A stretch of 64,000 nt of DNA from Mesorhabditis belari (lineage: Eukaryota > Nematoda > Chromadorea > Rhabditida > Rhabditidae): assembly GCA_958450365.1 (NCBI GenBank), contig CAUEEP010000877.1, forward strand, positions 420,001 to 484,000. The letters are read 5' to 3'. Below the pieces are notes generated by a model. It had not been told where the DNA came from, did no database searches, and worked only from the letters and a program-made list of their open reading frames with translations. A program made the translations under genes and the position numbers. The stretch's first letter is position 1. Each line of letters opens with the position of its first letter. Positions 11,720 through 23,653 of this stretch are shown piece by piece.

Positions 11720-14047
11720 TACACTTTTTTACAATTAGTTTAAGTGAGGTTTCAACCAGGGAATTTTGTCAAGTCCAGATCGAGTTTCCACATGAGCCTG
11801 GGCCCATGTCATACAGTTTTCATTGGGGATTCTGAATCTGCTTTTAGTTTTACCGGAACGCTTCTGTAACACGAGATCTTTGGCATCCAAATTTCGCTTT
11901 TTTTTCGGCTGATTTACAACCTTTACTCATTACTTGTCACCTTCTGTCTTTTGGCTACAGAAGCGTTTCGAAAAAAACTAAAGACAGGTTCAGAATCCTT
12001 GATGAAAAGTCTATCAGATGGGCCAAAGCGTATGTGAAAGCTCGGCCTTGACTTGACAACATTTCTTAGCAGGATTATCGAATAGATCTGCGAACACAAA
12101 ATCAGTGGGTCGGTCCCCTTTTTGCAACCTAGAGGTCGAGATAAAATTTTCAAGAAGGAAACAAAGGTGAAAAATTCTATCGAAGACAAATTCTATCAAC
12201 GTCATCGCCTCTAGACAGTCCGACTTTGCTGAAGGAATCGAAAAATTGGCTACTCGTTGGCAAAAGTGGATTGATTCTAACGGCTTTTGCAATTTTTGCA
12301 ATTGGAAATCATTAAGAAAAATGTAGTTATTCTCCGGAGTACCTAATAAATACCATGCGAGAATCCACTCATGTACCTGAACAAACGAAACTTGTTGATG
12401 CACCGTTTGTAATTTGATACTCTAAGGTGGCCCGAGATGAGGAAGTTTGTATAAAAGAGTTAAAACAACAATGGCCCAACTAAAAGCTTAACTTTGAGAC
12501 GATTTAAGTTACTCCGGTATTACTTAACAAATAAGTCGAACGTATTTTTAGTTTAAAGTAAGAGCTCGACACAGACTGAATTTATTTAAAATCAACCTCA
12601 TCGCAAAGACCATGAGAAGTCCGCCTAATGCAAGTGAGAGGGGAAAATTTGAATCGTTTATAAGAACAGAGCAATCAATTGAAGATTTGATCTAAGAATT
12701 GTCTAATCATATTTTTCTCTAAAATTTTTAATATAAATAAAGTTACCGTATTATTTTCGTGTATTTGATAAGGAATCACCAAATAATCAACGTAAAAGCT
12801 GAATGTGATCAGCAAAAGTAATACGCTCGTGTAAAAAAACTAAAAAAAAAATTAACATTTTTCAAAATTGATTTCTTTTCATACAGAAAATATTCGTCGA
12901 ACTCGAATTTTCCATTCTGGAGACGATATAGCGAGACATCGAAGAAAAAAGTTATACGCATGTAAAAAAAGATGAGGGAAATAGAAAGATGAATAAATGT
13001 GCTAGAATTTGTAGTTCACAAGAAACAATTACCATCTAATCTTACAAGAAATATGGCAATCTCCGTTTGACTGAAATTTATTGAACTTGCTGAAACGATG
13101 GTGAAAGATGGGATAAAGACGGGGCAAATCAAGGACAAACTGATCGTGATTGATAGGGAACATAGCTAAAATGAGATGTGAAAGGGCGTAACAATCAGGC
13201 TGATTCCAAGTGAGAAATTCTTATCGCTGATAACTATTATGTTGTTTTTATTTGTTGCTTTTTATACCAAGAATAGCAGAAACAAATCGGCTGATTGATT
13301 TCCTGCCATATTCGGTGACATTTTGTTGACATCTCCTGCTGCGACAGAGAGGTTTGAACCAGCCAACTGGCAAGCCACTCCGCTCACAGAAAATTAGAAT
13401 CATTTCTTATTTAACTTTGCCTTCAAGATGAGCGATGATGAAGCAATTGAAGATGATAAACAGACATACGTCATTGTTGAGTTAGCACAATTAGAAATTT
13501 TCCTGCAACATTGCTATTGGGTTGGGGAGAATGATCCTCAATTTTTAACATCAAACACTTGATGGTTGGACGTCCCACTCATTCGAAATTGGCTAAATTT
13601 CAAAATCGGCCATCACAGATGTAATCCAAAAGCTTGTATTTAAACCAAAAGCGCTTGTAGGAAAAAAAATTTACCACTCTTTTTGAACAATATTTGCACG
13701 AGACACTGCATCGAGTCGCTCGAGCCTAAACTTGCGATGAACACCTGTTCTTTGTGTTTAAAAGAAAACTAAATTTTCTCGTGCTTAAGATTTTCTAATA
13801 GTCAAGCTTTTAACTAGCTTCTTTTAACTAATGCGTTTTCTAAAAGGTGTCGATTTGCAAACTACCGTAATCATAGTTTTCTATCTAGTCAGACCAAAAA
13901 AAAGCTTTGGCTCTTGAGTAATTTTCGCGACTTTTGATGATCCTCACCTTTTTCTATAAGCTTGTATGTCTGAGGTTTTTAGAGTTTATAAAAATACTAG
14001 AACACTTAGGATTCCTCCAAGTGACTTCATTTGCTTTGCTCAAATAC

Positions 14048-14871
14048 TTAATAAGAGGCATCCTTTGAATCCCAATTGCGCTCATTGGCAATGAAAGAAT
14101 AACGAGCAGAAAATTGAATCGTACCGTCTTTCTCTTCCTCTGATTTACGCGCTCCTCCAAAAATTGTGTCTAGGGTAGATTCGGTCATTTTAGTCGGATA
14201 ATCATTGATAAAGATCGATTGCAGGTTGAGGCTCGATTCCTTGTGGTAAAATGGTTGGCCTTAATACCCGAGCAGCACGAATAGCAAATAAAATCAAAGA
14301 AAAAATGAAAATGCCAAGAAATCTCACTTTTTGGCATTTAAACGGCTTAACACTTTTATCTGTACGCCTACCTTATAAGTGTAGCTTTCAGTCAGAATAA
14401 ATTGACTTTGTTAACCATAGAAAATTAAGTAAAACATTCAAAAGACCCGAAAATTACAGAAGAGCCGGGAGAACTTCTGGCTTAGCATGCCCAGCTTTGT
14501 TTTGACCTGGCCTGGCCTTGCTTGCTCTTGCTCTGGCCCAACCATAATCATTGTTCATAATTTGAATGACTAAGTACTCATTAACTTTAACTGTACCATG
14601 CTTCACTACTTAGACCAAAGTTTAGCCTCGGTCAAAATAAATTGACTTTGCCTAGCCAGAAATCCATAGAAAATTAAGTAAGCCGAAGATTTTATGCCTC
14701 CATTTCTTGAAAAATGCAGATTTTATGCAAGGATTTCTTTGAATTTAAACGTACTGAAGTATTCGAATGACTCTCTCCATTCTCATTCGAATCATAGACA
14801 CATTGAATTGAGTGAGCTTCAGGCAAATGGATTACAGAAATTAATGTTATCAAGAGAATAAAGATTGTCAT
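14048..14871 (-). CDS. Small secreted-protein gene, copy 2 (incomplete model)
   Basis: The first exon runs from ATG 14871 with signal peptide MTIFILLITLISVIHLPEA, then HSIQCVYDSNENGESHSNTS and a GTACGT donor at about 14755. A later exon (about 14260-14048) reads SLNLQSIFINDYPTKMTEST, TLDTIFGGARKSEEEKDGTI and NERNWDSKDASY before a stop. Unlike copy 1 this exon has an open frame. The joining exon or exons were not found, so the middle is uncertain. Bases 13667-14241 are nearly identical to 20254-20828. Family unknown; predicted secreted. Its start faces that of the short gene at 15038, 167 bp away. Confidence 0.5.
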
Positions 14872-15037
14872 TTGGAAATTAGAACTTTAAATTTGGAAAC
14901 AGAATTTTGAATTCAAACTGATGTAAAGAATAAATAAAAGGAAAATCAATCGAATCTTATCGACTTAGGCTTTCACAAGAACGGGAAAGATAAGGCATTG
15001 AAATGGGAGTCCTTTGACACCTTTCAAATACAAAAGA

Positions 15038-15196
15038 ATGCTCGTTTCCGGCTGGTTTTATGTAGTTTTTATTTTGCAATTGTCTGAATTTTCTACCGAA
15101 GAAGAAGCTGCTCTATTGACTACTCTTTTTGAGCACTCTTCATCAAGAATATCTTCAACTCCCTTTTTTATGGGGAGATCCGTCATGGTGCTATAA
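15038..15196 (+). CDS. Short secreted peptide, possibly a neuropeptide precursor
   Basis: Reads MLVSGWFYVVFILQLSEFS as a signal peptide, then an acidic, serine-rich stretch and SSTPFFMGRSVMVL before a stop (52 residues). The FFMGR string looks like a Gly-Arg amidation and cleavage site, but a single site is weak evidence. It is divergent from copy 2 of the secreted gene. The duplicated counterpart near 4935 (minus) has ACG in place of the start ATG and loses the frame after the first 25 codons, so that copy is dead. A spliced continuation cannot be excluded. Confidence 0.4.
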   Translation: MLVSGWFYVVFILQLSEFSTEEEAALLTTLFEHSSSRISSTPFFMGRSVMVL

Positions 15197-15632
15197 TAGT
15201 CAGTGATTAGAAAATTCTACCGAATTTGGAATAATTGAATGTAAATTTATGTAGCCCAGGGTTAAAAGCTAAGTGTTAAGGCTAGCCAAAGCCAATGTTT
15301 TCTTGGAATTTCAAATTTACCGTTGAATTTGATCTAAAAACATTGGTTTTGGCTTAGGCCTAACTTGAAAATGTGGCTTTTTTGTTAACCCTGATACTGG
15401 CAATATGGTAGCTTTTAAAGTCGGGAGATGCCTTTAGAAATCCGATGCAAAATCCCTAGAAATCAGTCAAGCTAAAGCTAAGAGTTAAGACAAATTAGAC
15501 TAAATCCAACAGCGAGGTTTAAATTCTAGGTCCAGGTCAATTGAAAGCCATTGGATTTGGCTTTTGTAGAGATTTTACAAAATCAGAGTTAAATTCAGGC
15601 GGTTTGAGTGATTAAAAGTTTCAGAGATTCGG

Positions 15633-15860
15633 TTAGAATGGCTTACCAAGACCTAACCTAAGTCTGGATTTGCTTAATATTTCAAATTCAAAGAACCGAC
15701 TATTGTGACAATCTGAACTGAATGACGGTTGTGGTGAATTTGGCGGTTGAGGAGTTACATTGTCATAGCCAACCAGAAAATTAGTCCTTGATTCAACGGA
15801 TTTTTGAATCTTAATCTGTTGCAGTGAAGCCACAATGAAAAAGAAGATCAATAGAAACAT
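15633..15860 (-). CDS. Signal-peptide exon of unknown gene
   Basis: Starts MFLLIFFFIVASLQQIKIQK, a good signal peptide, and continues with a Pro/Ser-rich part (DNVTPQPPNSPQPSFSSD). A GTTAGG donor near 15656 suggests more exons. The approximately 245 bp that hold it are present in copy C but absent at the same place in copy B (about 10985). No downstream exon was recognised. Confidence 0.35.
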   Translation of the reverse strand: MFLLIFFFIVASLQQIKIQKSVESRTNFLVGYDNVTPQPPNSPQPSFSSDCHNSRFFEFEILSKSRLRLGLGKPF

Positions 15861-16160
15861 CTCTTCAAATGAATGTTCTCTCGTTTTTCTCTATCATTTG
15901 ATTTGGTGCTTCAACAATAAGTCGATTACCAGAGAAAGTTCTTGAACAAGCATAATCCCTGAGTTGAAAATAGGTTGATTCACGGCTCAATTCATACTCG
16001 GCTCTTCGAACCACTTTTTCAACCAATGACAAACTTGATCACCAAAGAATATATTTTTTCAGGATCCTGAAAAATAATGCGCTTGATCATGAAGTTTAAT
16101 TTAAGATTTTATAGACATCGAATTGTTAGCTATCAGTTAAAGCACAAAAATTTGATATTT

Positions 16161-18732
16161 TCATTTTTTATCAGGTCGAATGACATCAGGCTTTCGTTGT
16201 TGTGCTTTAGACGCGGTGGAATCTCCAATTCGCGATAGGAATCGTTTTTTGAGACGCTGAAAACGAAATAATCCAATCATATTGTTGTCAACGTCGCATT
16301 CCTTTTCTATTCACTTACCTGATAAACTTTAATGAAAAGATCTCGATAGTATCTTGTCACAAAAAGAACGATGAGACAATTGCCGGAAGAATGCAAAGTG
16401 GTTATCATTAGTGCATAGGGAAAAATTTTGTCTGAAAAGGAAACCGTATGAATAGGAGTTTTTAAAACTTACTTGTTTGCTTATCTTGAACAACTGTTGA
16501 TAAAACTATTATCAGCCAAGGTAGAATACATATTGTCCCCAAAAAGATTATCTAGATATTTTTAATGGCACTTTTTTTACAATTGGTTTAAGTGAGGTTT
16601 TGAATAGGAAATTTTGTCAACTCAAGATCGAGTTTACACAAGAGCCTTGGCCCATCTGTAAGACTATTCATCGGGGATTCCGAATCTGCTTTTAGTTTTA
16701 CCGGAACTCTTGATGAAAAGTCTATGAGATGGGCCTAAGCTCATGTGAAAATTCGATCTTGATTTGACAAAATTCCCTAGTGATATTATCGAATAGATCT
16801 GTGAACACAAAATCGGTCGTTAGGCCCGCTTTTTGAAACCTAGAGGTCGAGATAAAATTTTCAAGAACGAAACAAAGGTGAAAAATTCTATCAAAGACAA
16901 ATTCTATCAACTTCATCGCCTCTAGACAGCCCGACTTTGTGCAGGGATTGAAAAGCTGGCTACTCGTTGGCAAAAGTGTATTGATTCTAACGGTTGTTAT
17001 TTTGATTAATTTGATTTTTTTTGAATAAAAATTTTTGCAATTGGAAATCATTAAGAAAAGTGCAGTTATTCTCCGGAGTACCTAATAAATATCATCCGAG
17101 AATCTACTCATTTACCTGAACTAACGAAACTCGTAATAATTGTTGATGCATCGTTTGTATTTTGATACACAGAGGAGGCCCGAGATGAGGAAGTTTGTAT
17201 AAAAGAGTTACAATAACAATGAGCCAACTAAAAGCTTAACTTTGAGACGATTTAAGTTACTCCGGCATTACCTAACAAATAAGTCGAACGTATTTTTAGT
17301 TTTAAGTAAGAGCTCGACACAGGCTGAATTTATTTAAAATCAACCTCATCGCAAAGACCATGAGAAGTCCGCCTAATGCAAGTGAGAGGGGAAAATTTGA
17401 ATCGTTTATAAGAACAGAGCAATCAATTGAAGATTTGATCTAAGAATTGTCTAATCATATTTTTCTCTAAAATTTTTAATATAAATAAAGTTACCGTATT
17501 ATTTTCGTGTATTTGATAAGGAATCACCAAATAATCAACGTAAAAGACGGTTGTGATCACCAAAAGAAATACACTCGTGTAAAAAAGCTAACAAAATTAA
17601 CATTTTTCAAGATTGATTTCTTTTCATACAGAAAATATTCGTCGAACTCGAATTTTCCATTCTGGAGACGATATAGCCAAACATCGATGAAAAAAGTTAT
17701 TCGCATGTAAAAGAAGATGAAATATAGAGAGAAATAAATAAATGTGCTAGAATTTGCAGTTAACAAGAAACAATAACCATCTCATCTTACAACAAATACC
17801 AGAAGCTCCGTTTGATTGAAATTTATTGAACTTGCTGAAATCATGGTGACAGATGGGATAACGACGGGACGAGTGAAGGACAAAGTAGTTGTCATTGATA
17901 GGGAACATAGCTAAAATGAGATGTTGAAGGGGTAACAATCGAGGCTGATTCCAAGTGAGAAATTTTTATCGCTTTTATTTAATTTTATTTGATGCATTTT
18001 ATACCAAAAATAGCAGAAATAAATTGGCTGATTGATTTCCTGCCATATTCGGCAACATTTTGTTGATGAACATCTCCTGCGGCGGCAGACAGGTTTGAAC
18101 GAGCCAACTGGCAAGCCACTCCCCTCGCAGAAAATCAGAATCATTTCTTATTTAACTTTTCTTTCAAGATGAGCGAGGATGAAGCTATTGAAGATAATGA
18201 ACTGACGTACGTCATTGTTGAGTTAGCACAATTGCAAATTTTCCTGCAACATTGCTCTATTTGTGGGAAAATTCAAGGAGGCCGAAGTAAAGGAAAGTCG
18301 AGAACCATCAATTGGGCAAGAAATGGAATTTGCCGTAGCAGCCGTAGCTCGATGTTCATGTCAAAATGAAAAAAGGATTTGATGGTCCAGACAGAAGTTT
18401 TTAGAAGGTACAGAAACCTTGCAATCACAGCAGCCACTCAAGTCGCACAAATTGGCCACCCTAATTTGGCTTCCTCTAAAATCGTATAACAGACGCATAA
18501 CTCTCTCTCTCTAGTTCTCTGATAATAAGTAACGATCAAAACAATCATTTAGCTTAGAATTAACACAAATTTTTCATTTACTTACAATGATCGCAATTTG
18601 AAGCATTCTGAACGTTTTAATGTGATCTGGAGCTTTCACACAACTGAATATACCAATAGTGACTGAGCAAATAAGGCCATCGATTGGAAGTGGAATTAAA
18701 TAAAGAGTTTCGAGAATTGAATATTCCGACAT
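16161..18732 (-). pseudogene. srh-type chemoreceptor with missing middle exons (copy C)
   Basis: First exon 18732-18586 encodes MSEYSILETLYLIPLPIDGL and the KAPDHIKTFRM loop. Three 3' exons join in phase: 16551-16473 (a membrane helix), 16431-16319 (ALMITTLHSSGNCLIVLFVT then RYYRD) and 16256-16161 (basic tail RLKKRFLSRIGDSTASK to a stop). The last helix, Tyr-Arg motif and basic tail fit class H serpentine receptors of about 330 residues. The exons for roughly helices 2 to 5 were not found in the 1.9 kb between, which is filled with the shared repeat. It could be a receptor split by an insertion, or two unrelated halves brought together. Confidence 0.5.
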
Positions 18733-19078
18733 TTGTCTCTGATGGTGGGAAAAGTGAGCGAAGTGAGGAAAAGTGAAAAAGTGTGACTGTTTCTGAACCC
18801 AAAAAGTAGAGTGGACGAATTGGAAATAAAAATGGAAACAGGTGTTTTTTGAGAGTCAGGAGACAGCTGTAAACCTTAACAAATAGTTTTCAGCCTGTAG
18901 TGAACATCTTTTAAACCTTACTGTTTATAATACCCTAATTTTAGGATACGATCACCTATCATGATCCTGGATCACTTATTGTGGTCAAGGTGAGTTTTGT
19001 GACTTCAAAAGTTTTCATTGCTTTTTCTTTGTCTTTTCCTTTTTATTTCTGCTTAATTTTTTTAAGATTGGCTTATTA

Positions 19079-20108
19079 TTAGGTTGGTAAAAAAGAAATG
19101 AGCGTCGTGTTTGTTGGTTTTTATTTTATTCACAGTAAAAGATTTTTTTAAATAGTTTATGCTATTGGAAAGAGCGTGTTCTTGCGCATCGTTTGATATA
19201 TAATTTGTCTATGTTTACTTTGGTTTTTACAAGAAAGAGTGTTTAGAAAATGTCGGACCAAAAATTTCGCTTGCGGGCCTGCTTGTGGTATGAATTTAAG
19301 CAACGCAAATCGGCTGTTTAAGCTCATCGCGCTTTATCTCAAGTGTTTGACGAAGATGCTCTATCCGAAAGTCAGTGTAAACGATGGTTCCAGCGCTTCC
19401 GAGACGGCGACGAAAGCTTGGAAGACCAAAAACACGGGAGTCGACCTCAAATCATCGACAACGACGCATTGAAGGAAACCATTGAGTCGGATCCACGCCA
19501 AACCACTCGCGACCTGGCAGAACAGTTCGGCTGCACTCATGTCATCATTGAGAACCATCTGCATGGCATGGACAAGACGAATAGATGCGGAAAATGGGTA
19601 CCGCATAAGCTATCCGAGGCAAACAAGGCGACACGCATCGCAATCGCCGGAATTCTCACTCGCCGCGCCAAGAACAGTGGGTTTTTCGACTCCATTGTTA
19701 CGTCGGATGAGAAGTGAATCCAATACGACAACACAGCAAGAAAACGGCAGTGGTTGGACCCCGGTGAAGTTCCAAGACCGTCTCCAAAACCGAATATCCA
19801 CGGATATCCGCATGTCGCAAAAATCACCCAGCAGAAAATTGAAGAAATGGGCTTGGCGCCTTCCGACTACCATCTGTTCCGATCAATGCACCACTCCTTG
19901 GCCGAGAAAAAGTTCAAGAACCGCGACGAGGTCCAAATTTGGGTGTCCAACTTCTTCGAGTCGCAGCCGGTCGAGTTCTTCAAGAAGGACATCCATTCTC
20001 TGCGTGAACGTTGGCGACAAGTCATTGATGCAGATGGCGAATGCCTTTTAAATAAACTTTTAAAATAAACTTTTAACGAAAACGCGCATTTCTTTTTTAC
20101 CAACCTAA
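19079..20108 (+). mobile_element. mariner-family transposon, second subfamily, full ends
   Basis: Both terminal inverted repeats are intact: TTAGGTTGGTAAAAAAGAAA at the left and its complement ending CCTAA at 20108, each flanked by TA (19077-19078 and 20109-20110). Length is 1030 bp, shorter than the usual 1.3 kb, because of an internal deletion in the transposase gene. It is inserted beside a half copy of the fold-back repeat at 6490. Confidence 0.95.
19250..20068 (+). pseudogene. mariner transposase with internal deletion
   Basis: One reading frame runs from ATG 19250 (MSDQKFRLRACLWYEFKQRK) to a stop at 20068. It holds the mariner N-terminal domain, SQCKRWFQRFRDGDESLED, WVPHKL and SDEK (first catalytic Asp). 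In-frame stops occur at 19319 (TAA) and 19715 (TGA, where the family has Trp in DEKW). An in-frame deletion near 19802 and 19850 removes the HDNARPH block with the second catalytic Asp and part of the YSPD block; LAPSDYHLF remains. It cannot make an active transposase but its ends could still be mobilised. Confidence 0.93.
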
Positions 20109-20253
20109 TAATTATGTTAAATTTTTTGAATTAAAAAGATTAGATAAAAAGAAAAAAATTTAAAGCAAAAAAACTGTTTGTTCAAGAGAAAACTTTGAGA
20201 TTCCATAAAATTTTTCTTTTTATGTATTTAAATCTAAAAGTAATTGTAGAAAA

Positions 20254-21090
20254 AATTTTACCACTCTTTTTGAACAATATTTGCACGAGACACTGCATCG
20301 AGTCGCTCGAGCCTAAACTTGCGATGAACACCTGTTCTTTGTGTTTAAAAGAAAACTAAATTTTCTCGTGCTTAAGATTTTCTAATAGTCAAGCTTTTAA
20401 CTAGCTTCTTTTAACTAATGCGTTTTCTAAAAGGTGTCGATTTGCAAACTACCGTAATCATAGTTTTCTATCTAGTCAGACCAAAAAAAAGCTTTGGCTC
20501 TTGAGTAATTTTCGCGACTTTTGATGATCCTCACCTTTTTCTATAAGCTTGTATGTCTGAGGTTTTTAGAGTTTATAAAAATACTAGAACACTTAGGATT
20601 CCTCCAAGTGACTTCATTTGCTTTGCTCAAATACTTAATAAGAGGCATCCTTTGAATCCCAATTGCGCTCATTGGCAATGAAAGAATAACGAGCAGAAAA
20701 TTGAATCGTACCGTCTTTCTCTTCCTCTGATTTACGCGCTCCTCCAAAAATTGTGTCTAGGGTAGATTCGGTCATTTTAGTCGGATAATCGTTGATAAAG
20801 ATCGATTGCAGGTTGAGGCTCAATTCCTTGCGCCTCAGTGAAAATAAATTGACTTTGTTAACCAGAAATTCATAGAAAATTGAGTAAAAGTCCCGAAAAT
20901 TACACGGAGAGAGCCAAAGACTTTATCAAATGTATGCCTCCATTTTGGAAAAATACAGGTTTTATGCAAGGATTTCTTTGAATTTCAACATACTGAAATA
21001 TTCGAATGACTCTCTCCATTCTCATTCGAATCATAGACACATTGAATTGAGTGAGCTTCAGACAAATGGATTACAGAAATTAATGTTACA
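20254..21090 (-). pseudogene. Small secreted-protein gene, copy 3 (start lost)
   Basis: The exon at 20828-20635 is nearly identical to copy 2 (SLNLQSIFINDYPTKMTEST to KDASY). The first exon keeps SVIHLSEA and HSIQCVYDSNENGESHSN and a GTATGT donor, but the sequence breaks off at about 21090 before the start codon of the other copies. The region between the two exons is shorter than in copy 2. Confidence 0.6.
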
Positions 21091-21099
21091 GTTTTACCA

Positions 21100-23640
21100 A
21101 CCTAATATAAATATATCATTTTGTTTTTAAGTCAGATGGATTTTTTAAAGATGCGTATCGATGCCTTATAAGATGTAGCGGTACAGACCAATTTTTGGCA
21201 TCTACGGTATATTATAGTAGTCAAAAATGGCCTACCTCATTCGTTAGAGCTAAATCTGTAATTAGTTTTTGATAGATCGTTGAATAAAACTGAATCCGAA
21301 GTCTTTATTCATAACTTTTTTTCTAGTTAGAAAGACACGCTTTAGAAACTTATTTAACACCAAAATGCTTTAGACTAGAGTGTGTGCATCTTACATAAGT
21401 AATTACTTGAGTAAGCGTCAAGTAAAGCCAGTAATACCCATTCTAAAACGCGCTCCTTTAGCAATTTAGTATAGGAGGAGCCATGGAGGACAGCTCTGAG
21501 TGCCACGGTTATTTGCATTTCAGGTGAAACCTTTCAAATTTCATGCCTATTTTTGGATTTCAGCAGAAACTATTATCAATCCGAGCCAACACGAGAATGG
21601 GAAACGTGCAAATTGTGAATAAAATCTGTTTTTGTTTAATTTCACTAGAAAGAAACGTGAACATTTTCAAAACCTTAACAAGCAAACAAGCAATTAGTAT
21701 TGAGAAAAGTTATAGAATTATACGGCATTCTCGTTTCAGCTGGTCTTTCTGTGTTCTTCTCTACGAAATGTTCATTTTCACACCCCAAAATGATTCACAA
21801 AACTTTTTAGCTCAATTTTTCTGTTTTTTTTCAGAAAAGGTCTATTGTTATCGTTAAATAAACTAAACGAATACATAAATTTTAATGGAATTTTCATCCC
21901 TTTAAAAGATTTGAAACGATATCAACTTTGACCTATCATTTTCATATAAAATTTTAAGTGTATATCTATTAAATTTAACACGACGATACGGCTTATAAAA
22001 CGATCATGTAAAGTGAACAGATTGTCTAGATCAAAAATGAAAGTTTTACTTTATTTTGCTTTCATTCATTACTCTTAAGCACAATGTATGTTTTGAACTT
22101 TTCTAGTATCTAAACAATTTCATTTTGAGACAAAAAGGCTGGGCTTTCTACGGAATTCAAAAAAAATACAAGCTCACTTACGATGACATCTCTACCGCGA
22201 GTCTTCACGCTGATCAAGTACTTTTTGAAGAAAATGTTTCTATTTATCACCCTAGACTCTAAAGATTCTTGATAAAGCCGCAAATTTAGCCAAGACTCAA
22301 GGGAGCTGCTCAAAAAGCTGCCTATAATTTCGTTAAAGTAGTGGTAAGTGATCTGTTACTTTGTAAATAAGTGTTATAGAACTATAGAACTATAGAACGC
22401 CATAATGACGGGCCTACAGTCGCGTAGTCTAGCTTTGAACGTCTCGTTCTCCTCGCTGCCTGATGCTACAGTGTGCGCTTGGGTGTCAAGTGATAACCCT
22501 TGAGACCTAGTATTTTTTGATACCAAAGTGCAATTAGGAAAATCTGGGAGTTGAGAAAAAATGATTTTCTAAAAAGAAGTTGACTACGAGGTGGCACATC
22601 GATTACACCCTCATGTAAATTTTTTTTTCTTTAAATCAAAAATTCGAACACTACAAACTTTAAGTTGGGCCCAAAAATGAACGGAAAAAATAAAAATAAT
22701 CTAAAAACTATCATCCAAAATTTCAGAATTTCAGAATAAAGGCGGCGACTTTGATGTTAGTGAAATTCCATATTTCATCGACCTATAAAGTGTTATAAGT
22801 CATTCAATAGCTCTTTGCACGCTCTTTCAGAATACTCAATTGATTTTTCGTGGAATTCCATTTTCCATGAGATTTTTTCAATTTTCTGCGCCGAAAAGTC
22901 AAAATAATTTTATTCACGAAAATCTAGCTGATAAACTAGGCTCAAAAAGCAGATTTCTGAATTCTACGCAAAAAGTTAGTCGGGGACTGTTTTTCAAATT
23001 TTGTGTTTTGGTCAATGGAAACGTGAGCTCTGAAAGCTAGGTTTTTTAGAAGCGCGGGGTTACATGGCCCGCGCGCACCTTTGATTTTGTTAAAATTTTT
23101 CTTTTGTGTCAAAATATCAAGTGTTATATGTCATTTGAAAGCATTTTTATGTGTTTAAACGTGACGGAAAGGATTTCCCAAAAGCTTTGAATTTTTATTA
23201 GTTTTCTCCGATTTTATAACCTGGAATGCAGTTTTTTTTCTGGTTCTGCGGCACTTGCACTTCTGGTATAGTCTAGAAAAAAATTTATTCTAAAAAAATC
23301 GCAAGAACGCAATTTTTTTCGAAGAATGAGTAAGTGGTGAAGAATTCCAGGTAAGTGGAAATGGAGAGTAAGTGATATTTGTCAATCTCGGGTAGGCATG
23401 TAGGGTACTTTATTCTGATGGGATATGTAAAAGAATTCTATTGACTTTTGTTTAAATTTTCAATTAGTGACTATTTATTCAAAAACTGCAGTACAAATGC
23501 CATGAAACAAGTTTTTGGCTTTGAATTTTAGCATTAAAGATAAAAATCGTACCGGGAAAGATTTAGGAGACATTATTAATTATCGGATTAAAGCTTAAAC
23601 ATCGAATAACTGGCTGCAAATGAAATAGAATTTTAAACTC
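21100..23640. other. No recognisable gene
   Basis: Open frames here are short and AT-rich, with no family motifs, no convincing chains of exons and no clear transposon ends. A stretch at 21730-21780 is faintly like the signal-peptide exon at 15038. The phrase ACAGTCGCGTAGTC at about 22420 also occurs in the TTAA-flanked MITE at 58738. Confidence 0.5.
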
Positions 23641-23653
23641 TTTAACTTTTCAT

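Larger units (their letters stand above)
10795..13517. repeat. Segmental duplication, copy B
   Basis: Parallels copy C from 15466 onward and copy A from about 12265. Bases 12575-12780 and 17330-17530 are essentially identical, so the copies diverged or were homogenised recently. It contains srh 3' exons (minus) and, on the plus strand near 12225-12290, a mariner-like C-terminal signature (EKLATRWQKWIDSNG). Copy B lacks the srh first exon and is joined at 13517 to an inverted secreted-gene copy. Confidence 0.8.
15466..18900. repeat. Segmental duplication, copy C
   Basis: The longest of three direct copies. It shares 15466-17000 with copy B and 16985-18900 with copies A and B. It alone has both the first and last exons of the srh gene. 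A mariner-like transposase C-terminus is discernible near 16925-17010 but is frame-shifted. Confidence 0.8.

Noticed and set aside
12014..12403. 129-codon minus-strand frame, with a related one at 16722-17051
   Set aside because: Opposite to a decayed mariner-like C-terminus on the plus strand; no family motifs.
19482..20051. 189-codon plus-strand frame
   Set aside because: Out-of-frame shadow of the mariner transposase at 19250-20068.
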